DNA from: Apostichopus japonicus
Lineage: Eukaryota > Echinodermata > Holothuroidea > Aspidochirotida > Stichopodidae
DNA: 64,000 nucleotides
NCBI RefSeq assembly: GCF_037975245.1
Contig: NC_092576.1
Location: 28,759,111 to 28,823,110 of the forward strand
Reading direction: 5' to 3'
Positions 36,301-46,301 of this stretch are shown piece after piece. How positions within the stretch are numbered: the first letter of the stretch is position 1; each line of letters begins with the position of its first letter. The position numbers and the translations under genes were made by a program. The notes beneath the pieces were generated by a model. That model was not told the origin of the DNA. It did no database searches and worked only from the letters and a program-made list of their open reading frames with translations.

Positions 36301-39300
36301 AACGTACTGCAGTTGTGTACTAGTGCTAGTATCTTCTTCTTCGAGATATTTTGATGTTTCTCTCTTCAGAATATTATCTGCTAACGTAATAGAGCGACTA
36401 CCCCTCGATGTATTTGCAGAAGTCACCAAGGTGTCTACTCTTTTGTAAGTGATTTCTTAAAAAGCTGATATTTTCTGTTGATAAATGAGCAAATGTCTAA
36501 CGTAGAAAGCGTTTACTAATGGAAAATGTTAACAGAATTAGCTCTACTACAATAAACAGAGAAATAAGCATGTCACGCAATGTTACGCCCGACTTGAGCC
36601 AATCTGTTCAAGAAACACTTCCATATGTCATGAAACTACAAAGAATCACGAACAATATATCCGTTTCATTTTGCTCTCTTTACTTGCTACGTTAAGTAAA
36701 TAGAGTGCACAGTAATTACAAGGACTTAATCAGCTATCAAAGGTGTGACTGATAGCCTTGTGCGAGGGCAAAAGTAATCCGCAATTTATTTGGAAAACAA
36801 TAAATTAAAGTGTCAGTGTTCAATATGAATTTATGATTCTTTTTTGGTCCAGGAAGTTATCACATAACCAGTTGAGGAGCTTGCACGAAGACACTTTTTC
36901 CAGGAATCATGAAGTTAGAAGCATGTAAGTGTAATACAGCACTGGCTGCCACTGTTTTTGTTGTAATGCTCTTTCCCGGTGAAGTTGTAACATCTATGGA
37001 CAATGGCCCAATTGCCAGACTATTTAGTATAATGTGGCCGTTAATCTTTGAATATTGCATTTAAAAGAACTAAATACATAAACACTAAACGGGTGAGGAT
37101 AGTGATAAGAATGGTTTCTAGATGCAATAATAGCCAGATTCTCATATCCAAACTCCTACTTTTCTATACTGTACGCATTTCACAGTTTCGCTTTTTACCG
37201 CAAAATGTCGATATTTGTTGATAAACATGAAAGGTACACGTTCAAAAAGGTTGACTAAACGAAAGGTGTAACATTTAATTGCCTGGCTTTCTATTTGCAC
37301 ATTGAAACTATTCCAGCTAAATGATAAATACTGTCGTGGAAGGCATCTCTAGTTAAATAAAATTGAGGGAGAGTTCCTGTTCTTACACCTTTGAGTTCTA
37401 GTAGAAACACTCATATTCTTAATGATCGTATTTTTCTTAATTATCGTAGAGATGTGTCATACAACTTGCTCAGAGAAATCCCCGCTGGACTCTTCTCCAA
37501 GAATTGGAACATATGTAAGTGTGTGTTATACGGTATAAACTTCTCTAATAAATAGTCGTTCCTTTTTTATGAACTGATAAACCATTCCAGAATAAAATGT
37601 AATGATCACACAGAGTCATCTACACATAATACGTCCCCCAGACCATCAACTTCATGTGCACTTTCCATCCAGTATCCAGCTCATGATTTGTTTGTTAGGG
37701 GGCAAGCCGCTTTACTTGTATACCTGGTGATTGAGTGGTAGAGCTCTAAAGTTATCCGTTGCTCTAAACGACGGATTATTGTCAAAACTTGTTTATGTTT
37801 CGACGATATATATATTAAGGCATGGATCATTGCGACCTTATTAAGGTATACATAAACTCGTCTCCTTTTTAAATATATAATTCTAAAACATCAATATTTC
37901 TATTGGACATTTCTAACAGAGATTTGTCAGGAAACCGACTCGAGGCTTTACCAGTGACCTTGCTTTCAAGTAATACCAAACTTAAACGACTGTAAGTAAG
38001 GAGTATTCTTCTTTTAATTAAACTATTTTACCACTGTAAAACATCGTTAAGCGAATAATGAACTAGATCCAATAACAAAACACAATATCCAGAGTACCTT
38101 TTAATAGTAGTACAATCAATTTGCATAAAATAAATAGTGAGGTGGTCATATTTGCACTCACATAAAAGTATTATTTGATATGATATCATATTGTATTATG
38201 TACTTGTTCCTTCTATTATTACCTGCCAGGCCCTGGTAATAGTATGTGTTGCCCTATTACTTCAATCTCACCTTTGCTTTGCTGAAAATTACATGTTTGA
38301 TTCGGTTAATCATTTATTGCTAAGCCCTTACAATGCGATCACATTTAGTTGGATTTCTCTATTCCAACACAGACACTTATCAGATAACCAACTAACTGAC
38401 ATACCCCTTGGATTTTTCAAGTCAACACCGAACATATCCTACCTGTAAGTATTGGGAGGTATCCGTTACTATTTCATTGTAGTTATCCTGTCCAGATACG
38501 CAATGTAAAACGAATGGAATAACACCCATCATACGTGCAAAGTGAATTATTTAAGCTGAGCGAGATCTTTTCATTTGTCGAGCTATACGATCCATCTGTT
38601 CTGGCCTAGAAGTACCATTGTAGAAGCTTCATTCTGAGTATTCCAAGCCATGTGGATTGGAAATGTCAGCCCATTTCCTAATGTCTCGGTAGAGTTAACT
38701 ACTATCTAGCTATGCAACACTTTTCACAGTTGAAGGCTGCGCAATGAGTTGGGATATGGATATACATTAATGCAGTGATATGTGAGACTTGAAGTAGCAA
38801 CTCGTCTCTTCTGATATCTGTTTTTAATAAACAATGCTGGAAATACCATTGTTACTTTTAATAACTACAGGAAAATATCTACTCCCTTTTTTAAATGTCA
38901 TTTCCGTTCTCTATAGTGATCTTTCCAACAATGAATTACATCACGTTCATCAAGGCTACTTTAACGCACTAGAGGAAATTCCTTACTTGTGAGTAAAGTT
39001 GTTTTTAGCCAAAGCTTTATTAATCTTATTCATGTGAAGTACTGCTTGACTGGTTGTTTTCATATTATATGAAACAGGGGTGATTTAATATGATTGCGGT
39101 GTTTTCACGTGTTGTACATATATCTTTGTCAAATAATGAACGGCAATGACCGTTGGTTTCTTACTGTGGCCGACGACAATTTTTGTATGATATTACCTGC
39201 CAACTGTGGTGATAATATGAAAATAGACCATCACACAGACACTGCTTCATGTCATTCAAATCTTCATATCATTGATACAAATTACGAAAGTATTTCCATT

Positions 39301-39570
39301 TCATTTTAATTTTCTACCAAGGTTTTCAAATATCATGTAACGTTTGTTTAATGTGGGTCATTTCCTACTAAACCAGGTCACAACAAATATTTTCACAAAT
39401 AAATTGTTATCGTAGGAAATGATAATGTGTCCAAAAGGTCTGTTATAGATATATTTATATGTGTGTATGTCAGCTAATGAACGTTAATTACAAAATGTTG
39501 CAACACTTTGTTTTGCCGATGTCAAACAAAATTGTAATATTAATATGTGCAACATAAACACACACACAGA

Positions 39571-39635
<65 letters not shown>

Positions 39636-42600
39636 CTGTTTCCAAAACATCTCTTGCAGGTCACTTTCTGGAAACAACATTCGACAACTGCCGGCGAATC
39701 TCTTTAGTAATATCACAATCAGTTATTGCATGTAAATAATTTTAATAACTCCATAAAGTACTATGTAAATTTATTTTTATGAAAATACCACCAAGTAGTC
39801 AAACTATGAACAGTTCATGCAGATATATGTCCTACTTTAAAGAGAGCTTAAAATGACATAGGCCTAGTCCTGCTTCTCGGGTGTATAGTAGCCATAATAC
39901 ACATACAGCTTTCCTCTTAACCAACGAACATCCTACGCACCTTTTATTGACATTAAATTAAATACAACGTTAAAGAAAGTTGGCATTTTCTACACTTACC
40001 ACTGCCATTGGTAACATTGTGCCAATTTAATGATTAAATGAATAAATAAAGACATTTTAACGTAAATAATCAGATGAATATAATTTGTTTTGTTTTTTAA
40101 CTTTTATACTCATTCATCGTGATTGACGCATATTCTCATTGTTCTCTAATATTTTTTCATTTAAATTTAAAACCAAATCAGATCACACAAAGTCAAATCC
40201 TAATCCTTGAAATTATCAGTCGTTTTCTGTTCACACGCGTTATATTTGTTGGTCTCTTTACTTGTTATTTTATCATATTCTGCAGAGACCTTTCAAACAA
40301 CAGTTTAACGGAAATACCGTTCGGGCTGTTTAATTCTAGCCATACGAAACACAGCGCGCAGATCCTACTATTGCAACGGAATAACCTCACTCGTGTTCGA
40401 CATGCATTCTTCGATGGATTTAGTAGACTAGGACATATGTGAGTAACATACTTGATTGTTTGTAGACTGGCCAGGTTTATGTTTTCGGCTCATAGTCTTA
40501 TATAAACCATAACATAATAACATCATTTCATCCATCAATCTGTTTAACACTTGTATTCTTCTTTCGGTTTAAGATTTCTCAATAACAACGAAATCAGTGA
40601 AGTGGAGGAAAATGCTTTTGCAGACATGCCTACTAAAAACATGTAAGTCAGAACTTGGTCTTATCAGTTAATCCATTTCATCATGTTTTTTGTTACGTGT
40701 TTTCTCTTCGCTTCATGAGATCATGGATGAATGACATTAAGTAACTTTCATTTTATTTCAAAGCTACCTCTTTAACAACAAAATTACAAAACTCCAGAAC
40801 TGTTCATTCACGAAGACGAAATTAAAACCAACTCTGTGAGTACCAGTCGAACCAGTCAATGGTTGTTTTTCTTGTTGGCAGCAGTGGCGTGCGGAGGAAT
40901 GTGAATGTGTTGGTTAAGTGGGTGTAGAGGGCCGGGTCAGGGAGTCAAATTCAACATTCCGCGACCGAGTTAAGGAGGGGAATGAACCTTAATATAAGGG
41001 CATGGTACGGCTAAAGTTGTAACCGACTTTCATATAGAGGTAATAATTAAGCCTATAGAGTATCTCTGAACGACAGGCTGTGTTTTTAAGTACGTACATT
41101 GTATCAGGTTGGAAAAGGATGGGAGTGATTTGTTTTGAGGCATTTGAGACATTCCCCCCCCCCAACTGATGATGAGAGGGGATGGTCACATCCACTAACC
41201 TATCTACCCTCCTGCTTATAATGATGACAACATAACATTTCGTAAATGAATAGAATGCACAGTTTTTAGACTGATGTTTCATTGCTTTTTTCTTCTTTTC
41301 ATCCGAATATTTAGTAACCGTGAAAATATATTTTATTTTGTTAACTCCGCGTCATTTCTCATTTTGTGTCCATCAAAGACATCTTTACAAAAACCTTCTG
41401 GAATACATCTCAACGAATGCTCTCGAATGTATGCCCGCTCATATGACACTGTAAGTTAAGAACTGGTGCTTTTTTGCATCTTTTAAAACATTGAAACTTT
41501 TGTTCACTCTTTCTAAGCCGTTGTTTATTAACACAACATTGGACATTGTCCAAAACAATTCATATCCTTACATTTTGAGCACCCTTGGTCCTTATCCTGT
41601 ACATAGGAATGTATGTTCTGTGGATTTATGTTGCTTTGTTACACTTATAAATGTTATGTCTAATGTCCTCGTTTCTTTTGAAGGATGGTTTGATTTTCCA
41701 ATACCGATCAAAAATAAATCAGTAAAATATCAATATATATGAATTCACAAATGTGGTGTTTTATACCACGACAGAATAGAATTCCACGGTAATACTTATG
41801 GCAATATATGAGTCCAACATTGTCATTACATCAGTTGGTCACTTCAAGATTCAAAACGAACAGATATTAACTCACAGTAAATATGTTTGCATCATTATTA
41901 TTCCTAACAGACTGCTTAGCTGTGGTTACCTAAAGTCTCTGCCAATGTCAAACAGAAGTATCACCAGGTATTGTAAAAACCAAGTAAAAATACAAAACAA
42001 ATTCTTCATAGCGTTTATAATAAAAAAATGGTATTTCTGTTAATCTTCAAATGATAGCACTCAACAACGTAAATACGAATAGGTAGACGTGTTCTCACGA
42101 ATCTGAGATAAATAAACTGCAACTACACTTTCCGTTTATATATTGTTTTCATGAAAGTCGCTGCGTGAATGCAACATATACCTGAAAATGCTATATCTTT
42201 ATAAACGCTTAATGTATTCGTTGGTGTATAAAATATAATATCAGCTAAAACAAACATAGCAGTAAACAAAGGGTTCGTTAACATTTAGGCAGATTTTATT
42301 TTATCAACTGTTCATTCATCCAACTCACTAATAAGAAAATAAAAACCACAACCGTCCTGTTAACGCGTTCACATGGCAAATGTTTATTTGTTTTTTTTTT
42401 CTTCAAAGTGAATGCGTTACCAGCAGTTTTGTCCCTAAACTAATTTTTAGGGGACGTAAAGATATCTTCTATGAGGTCCTACGACACCAAGGCTTCAATT
42501 GTACATTGAACTCTCGGACAGCTATATGTCGACCTTGTCCCCCTGGTAGCTATGGTAACGAAAGTGGCCAATGTACTCCTTGCCCGGCAGGTGAGTAAAA

Positions 42601-45600
42601 ATCTTAACGAACTACTTAAGTATGCCAGTATTGTTTACAGGCTTTCAGGGGTGGGAGGGTGTTGGAGGGTGTTGGAGTGGGGGAATTATAATCTCCCGAC
42701 TGATTAGTCTATTGATCCTTTTTATGAAATCAGCAAAGACGAATGGCGGATTTAATAAGGATAGGTATAGTCTGGGGCCGCTGAAAAAAATTTACAAGTG
42801 CGAGGTATTTTGGTTCTCCGCCAGTACAAAATCGACGTTTACTGGTCAAATGCTGCAAACAGAGTCTGATTTCAATTTCAAATGAGATCTATAATCATTT
42901 AGATCAACAACGTCCACGAACACAAGATTACTTGATGTCGAGTATCGGAGCATATCAAAATATTGCACTATAATATGTCATAGCTTAAGCCTCATTTGGA
43001 ATTTAATAGATTGATTATATTTATCAGTAGCCTTCCTTGCTCCTATAGGTGGTTTTTATCAAGATGATATCGGAACCAATTCGTGTCTTCACTGTCATAA
43101 CGGTAGCTTCGTTAAAAATGGAAATGGCTCGTCAGCAACGCAGTGCATATTGTGTCCCGAAGGAACTAAACAAAGTACTTTCGCTGGATACCGAGCCTGT
43201 CTCTGCAAAAATAACTACACTCGCTTGCATCGATTCGAGAAATGCTCAGTATGTCTAGAAGAAGGATTGGATTGTTCTCAAGATTATAAGGCTCTTTCAC
43301 ATGGCTATTACTGGAATTGGACATTTCCCAATGCAAGTTTAATGGAATATTCTAATTTTGTACTGAATCTACAAACTGAAAATGTACATTATGATCAATC
43401 CAGCGTTGAATATCAACAATTGATTCCCAGAGTATTTGCTTGTTCAAGACCTGAAAATTGTGTGAATAAAAACAGTCATGAAGTTGATGGAATAGCTGGT
43501 TCATGTGCGGTGGGTTACAGAGGATGGCTCTGTAGTAAGTGCGTGAGGGGGTATTATTCTGTCTTAGGATTTTGCCTTCCGTGTCCAAATATTGTGTGGG
43601 TTTGTTTTGAAATCGGTATGACTGTTTGTATTTTCATCATATTCCTAGTGTTTGTGATTGTGAAAAGCAAGAAGCAAAATCGTTCAGAAGAGGGGAGAAC
43701 CATAGCAGACATTGTATCATCTAGAGTCAAAATTGTTCTAGGTTTTTACCAGGTTATTGGTGAGCTATTCGAGGCATTTCACAGTGTCAGTTGGGCTGGA
43801 GTGTTACATTATGTTGGAGAATGGATGACGGTACTTGAATTTAACATTTTGAGGTTGATTGTGAAACCACATTGCTTACACGAGAAGCTTTCATTGGATC
43901 CTAAGCTCCAATTTAAAATTGCTCTCTTGTTTCCCCTTGTCGTTATTTTGATTGCGTTTACTTGTCAACACATTTTTAGAGTCTATTTCAAGTACAGAAA
44001 ACGCTACGATGCGCATGATCTGAAACTTAGGCTTGCCGAAACGAGATCTGCACTATCGACGTATGTCCTGTTAATTCTGTTTGTAACATATCCATCAACG
44101 TGTGACATCATATTCAGTTTTTACCCTGGTGCCTGCGATACATTTGCGGTTTACAAAGAAAATGATATTTCAATCACTCTGCTTCGCACTGATTATGACA
44201 TTGTCTGTAGTGATCTCATCTATTATCAGATATTTGCTTTTCTTGCTACTCTTCTTTATGTTATATCTTTTCCTGTATTGCTCTTACTTTTTTTGAGTAA
44301 ATATATCAAGAGAGAGCGTGCTCACGACCATATTTCTGAGCCAGACACAAACCTTCTCAACAGTGTAGATAGCTTAATGAGCCAGCCTATCGCATTGAAC
44401 AGTAGTGATAATAACGCAGAAACTCGTGCCATTCCCGTCTGGCTGAACTTTCTCTGTGAGAATTTCAAGCCCGGATTTTGGTTTTGGGAAATTCTGGAAC
44501 TTGCCAGGAAGGTCACGCAGACAATGTTGATCACATTACTAGGATGGGATGATCCACTGACCATGTTATTTACTATCGGTGTGTCTGTGTTGTTCCTCAC
44601 TCTCCACGTGAAGTTTTCACCAATGAAGAGCCCTTTTGAACAACGATTACAGGTGAGTCCAGAAAAATTAGCGATATACTTGTAACAACGGCAACGGAGT
44701 TTTACAGAAAAAACCATATGATTGACAGAGCGTGATATACCTATACTTATGAATAAAAATCGTGGTTCGTAAATACAACAGTTTTGTCCTGTTGGTTAAT
44801 AGCATCTTTTTCCATCAATATTTGATATACTATTGATAAAACAGCACCTGCAACTAACTTTAAATGCATGCGAATCAAGTATACATTGCTCCGAGAACTC
44901 CCGTATCAGTGTTTAATATCGCAACGTAGGATGAGTCATTTTTGTTAGTGATATAGTTAGTAATCGTTAAGTCGAATTTGGAAAAACCTTTAGTTGACCT
45001 AACATGACCACTATTGAGTAGTCACGTGACCGCTTCTGCTGTGACGAGTTCAACCATTTCTGATTTCCAGGTATTGCATGAGTCTACAAAGTCTAAAGAT
45101 CACGTAAAGTATTCTACTAGTAAAACGGCTTCTTGGTTATCAAAAGCAAATACTTAGAAAACAAACGATAACAAGTGCGCACATATAAAGTCACTGATTT
45201 TCTTTATATCCATAATTTTCCTCCTTTCAGCTCTTTTCCCTGGCTGTGATTTTTGTGAACGTTCTCTTCGCTGCTGTTCCTATGTCCAGTGACTACGGAA
45301 ATTACATATCAATTGGTATTATAACTTTAGACGCGGCCATTATAGTTATTGTTTCAGGTACGACTGTTCTCAATACAAATTGGAAATATTCTAGAATCTC
45401 TGCTTAGAAAACTTGCGTTATCAACGTTGTTAGTGTAAATGGAAAACAGACAGCAAAATTTGAACGAATATCGATAACCATAAAGTTCTAGACAACATGT
45501 TCTCAAAATTGTGTCATCTTCAATAGTGTCAGATGGAGAAACTATTTGTGAAGTAAGACTGCAAACTAACATCAATAATTCTTCATTGTCGAGTATACAC

Positions 45601-46301
45601 TTTAGATAACAGTACTTTTAATTGTATGTGTATATATTGTATTACAGTTTTATTTGCATTAAGAACATTAAGAATATCAGCGAGAAAATTTAAACTTAAT
45701 AGTTCATACTTTAACAGCTAACAGTACCATTGTTCGTTGCTGTTGCATGTTACCCAATTTACAAGAGCACAATCAGCTGAACTTGTATGAAGAGTGATGT
45801 CTTGGGTACTCAAATAGTTGTCCCTGAATCATTTACTGACCGCAGTTTCATTATGTTTTAAATAAAAAAATATATCAGACGGGCGAACGTTGTATTATCG
45901 TCTTCGACGACGACCTCTCAGTGATGGTGAATTTATTAACTTTGTTTGCTGTCAATGTTGAACAAAATCACCAGGAGTGGAACCCCCAAAATGGTCCAGA
46001 CAGTTGAATAAGCAAGGCGGAGTTACCATATATTAGTAGAACTGGCAAATTTTGAACCTTTAAGACCGACTACACCATCTCTGTTAAAGAAATGATGTTG
46101 AATAAACCATGCAGTTATGTATATTGATAGCTTCGCGTGTTGCTTAAAGTTATGACTCTCCAAGTTTATTTGTATATTCTCTAGAAAGCAAACTATAACG
46201 TTATTTCTCTCATTTAAATCACAGGTGAGGCAATACTTACCGCGTACCGTTACATCAAAAGACGGTGTCAAAGAAACTACATCGATTACCTTTCCATGTA
46301 A
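24209..46301 (+). CDS. Gene 2: LRR / GCC2-GCC3 / multi-pass membrane receptor-like protein, complete, 33 exons
   Basis: Exons: 24209-24314, 24850-24976, 25800-25871, 26181-26252, 27086-27157, 27546-27617, 28415-28486, 29585-29656, 32180-32251, 32355-32426, 32822-32893, 33170-33241, 33787-33858, 34038-34109, 35009-35080, 35184-35255, 35723-35794, 36370-36444, 36853-36924, 37450-37514, 37920-37991, 38373-38444, 38917-38988, 39660-39731, 40286-40438, 40574-40642, 40764-40835, 41379-41450, 41911-41967, 42409-42590, 43049-44652, 45231-45357, 46225-46301. The sum is 4226 nt, 7 short of 1411 codons because of a 7-nt deletion in exon 20; skipping that exon gives 1386 residues in frame. Approximate layout on the full frame: signal peptide 1-15, LRR N-cap 36-78, LRRs 78-729, C-cap and GCC2/GCC3 modules 729-860, Cys-rich ectodomain to 960, then 8-9 membrane segments and a basic tail. 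The likely role is a cell-surface receptor, by architecture only. Start chosen as the ATG before a clear signal peptide; gene 3 keeps it. Confidence 0.82.
24850..24976 (+). CDS. Gene 2 exon 2, LRR N-terminal cap
   Basis: This 127-nt exon after CAACAG encodes PTACGANHTCDCHQTKK, then VYLVDCSKRKLSVIPTLP and HNATEM. The C-x6-C-x-C...C spacing followed by LSVIPxLP is the usual LRRNT cap. An N-x-T sequon lies in HNATE. It ends at phase 2, opening the phase-2 LRR exon series. The gene 3 counterpart is 52066-52192. Confidence 0.8.
25330..25480 (+). repeat. Possible pol III box B repeat relic in gene 2 intron 2
   Basis: GGGCATTGGGTTCGACTACA resembles a box B. The gene 3 copy reads GGTTCGACTCC, a consensus box B, at about 52630. 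No convincing A box is visible at the expected distance. It could be a SINE remnant. Confidence 0.3.
25800..41450 (+). CDS. Gene 2 LRR exon array (exons 3-28)
   Basis: Twenty-six exons encode about 27 leucine-rich repeats. Twenty-two are exactly 72 nt with phase-2 ends; exceptions are 36370-36444 (75), 37450-37514 (65), 40286-40438 (153, two repeats) and 40574-40642 (69). The intron always falls in the hydrophobic residue just before D/N-L-S-x-N. Representative repeats: 28415-28486 DFSSNRISHIPSDLI; 32355-32426 DLSRNFIKEIPKELF; 38373-38444 HLSDNQLTDIPLGFF. Intron sizes range from about 100 nt to 2.5 kb. Exon 27546-27617 ends at a GC donor (GCAAGT). Confidence 0.82.
26533..26548. repeat. Poly-C run of 16 (gene 2 intron 4)
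   Basis: A homopolymer of C; the gene 3 counterpart near 53720 has only a short interrupted run. Length is likely unreliable in the assembly. Confidence 0.8.
28654..28677 (+). pseudogene. U2 snRNA 5'-end fragment in gene 2 intron 7
   Basis: The 24 bases match the start of metazoan U2 snRNA (ATCGCTTCTCGG, then CCTTTTGGCTAA) exactly by eye, then the match stops. It sits at the junction where gene 2 lacks a stretch present in gene 3 (about 56042-56525). It is too short to be a functional U2 gene; it is a retro-inserted or repair-filler fragment. Confidence 0.65.
30105..31380 (+). mobile_element. LINE reverse-transcriptase relic with 3' end in gene 2 intron 8
   Basis: This is the longer copy of the element at 555-1005. 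It includes FLDLSKAFDTIN, CGVPQGSVLGPFLFIIY, FADDTNLL, the region TKFLGINIDSKFSWNNHIS, and the C-terminus HHTRQADNTHCNFY / GKFGLRNGAIQIWNDLSTKL, then a 3' UTR with a stem-loop (31287-31330) and an A-rich end near 31378. It is frameshifted and inactive. Gene 3 lacks it at the corresponding place (about 57980-58030), so it inserted on the lineage leading to genes 1 and 2 or was deleted from gene 3. Confidence 0.75.
31287..31330 (+). other. Stem-loop in the LINE 3' UTR
   Basis: AGTCTCCTA (31287-31295) pairs with TAGGAGACT (31322-31330). Nested inside it, AAGTCTT (31303-31309) pairs with AAGACTT (31313-31319). It lies just before the A-rich 3' end, where many LINEs carry a structure used to select template RNA. 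Confidence 0.6.
32910..33000. repeat. AT microsatellite (gene 2 intron 11)
   Basis: TA-rich run just after LRR exon 32822-32893. It replaces several hundred bases of intron kept in genes 1 and 3. Confidence 0.65.
34715..34772 (-). repeat. Dispersed repeat with GATCCT/AGGATC hairpin (gene 2 intron)
   Basis: This is the gene 2 copy of the 8228-8285 repeat at the same intron position, with GATCCTACCAGGATC at the hairpin. Confidence 0.6.
37450..37514 (+). CDS. Gene 2 LRR exon of 65 nt (7-nt deletion)
   Basis: Gene 1 (10954-11025) and gene 3 (63486-63557) have 72 nt here. Gene 2 reads GAACATATGTAAGT where gene 1 has GAACATTGAAAATATGTAAGT split by 7 extra bases, so seven bases before the donor are missing. 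With the GTAAGT donor the frame breaks. Skipping the exon, or using the GTGTGT four bases later (69 nt), would keep frame. Confidence 0.75.
39359..39422. repeat. Short inverted repeat (gene 2 intron 23)
   Basis: Near 39360, CATTTCCTAC is followed about 45 bases later by GTAGGAAATG. The pair lies in about 320 bp present in gene 2 but not gene 1. It could be ends of a small MITE. Confidence 0.35.
39576..39633. repeat. Pure TA microsatellite (gene 2 intron 23)
   Basis: Close to 30 uninterrupted TA units, 26 bp before the acceptor of exon 39660-39731. Gene 1 has no such run at the same place. Confidence 0.8.
40286..40438 (+). CDS. Gene 2 double-LRR exon
   Basis: This 153-nt exon encodes two repeats, DLSNNSLTEIPFGLF and LLLQRNNLTRVRHAFFDG, joined by a His/Lys/Ser-containing link. 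It is the only exon in the array that breaks the one-repeat-one-exon rule. The coding sequence is identical in length to gene 1 13506-13658. Confidence 0.8.
42409..42590 (+). CDS. Gene 2 C-cap linker and GCC2/GCC3 module exon
   Basis: The exon follows a 57-nt exon at 41911-41967 that ends the LRR region. It encodes ECVTSSFVPKLIFRG, then a Cys pair and CRPCPPGSYGNESGQC / TPCPAG. The Cys-Pro-x-Gly pattern with a Gly-x-C repeat is the GCC2/GCC3 (ephrin-receptor-like) signature. NCT and NES are N-glycosylation sequons. It ends at phase 1 before GTGAGT. Confidence 0.78.
43049..44652 (+). CDS. Gene 2 large exon: Cys-rich ectodomain and multi-pass membrane region
   Basis: The uninterrupted 534-codon frame runs from the TCCTATAG acceptor to the donor at 44653. 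The first ~180 residues are Cys-rich with sequons (NGS, NYT, NWT, NAS) and end in SCAVGYRGWLCSKCVRGYY...CLPCP, resembling the close of GCC2/GCC3 modules. Hydrophobic segments follow: IVWVCFEIGMTVCIFIIFLV; an amphipathic segment with FYQVIGELFEAFHSVSW; FKIALLFPLVVILIAFTC; ALSTYVLLILFVTYPSTC; YYQIFAFLATLLYVISF; and, after a polar Ser/Asn-rich loop, FKPGFWFWEILELARK and LTMLFTIGVSVLFLTLHV. The Y/F-W-E-x-x-E-x-x-R-K segment resembles one found in GCC2/GCC3-containing multi-pass proteins of algae, oomycetes and invertebrates, recalled from family knowledge rather than searched. Function is unknown. If the following intron is retained, translation ends after VSPEKLAIYL. Confidence 0.82.
45231..45357 (+). 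CDS. Gene 2 penultimate exon (last two membrane segments)
   Basis: The 127-nt exon after CTTTCAG continues the large exon at phase 0 with two hydrophobic stretches (LFSLAVIFVNVLFAAV; ISIGIITLDAAIIVIVSG). Donor GTACGA. It is the same as gene 1 18505-18631 in length and reading. Confidence 0.75.
46225..46301 (+). CDS. Gene 2 terminal exon and stop
   Basis: After ATCACAG the frame encodes a basic tail, GEAILTAYRYIKRRCQRNY then IDYLSM, with TAA at 46299-46301. The KRRCQR cluster just after the last hydrophobic segment fits a cytoplasmic side. The Tyr residues could be modified, but no recognised signalling motif is evident. Confidence 0.72.
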
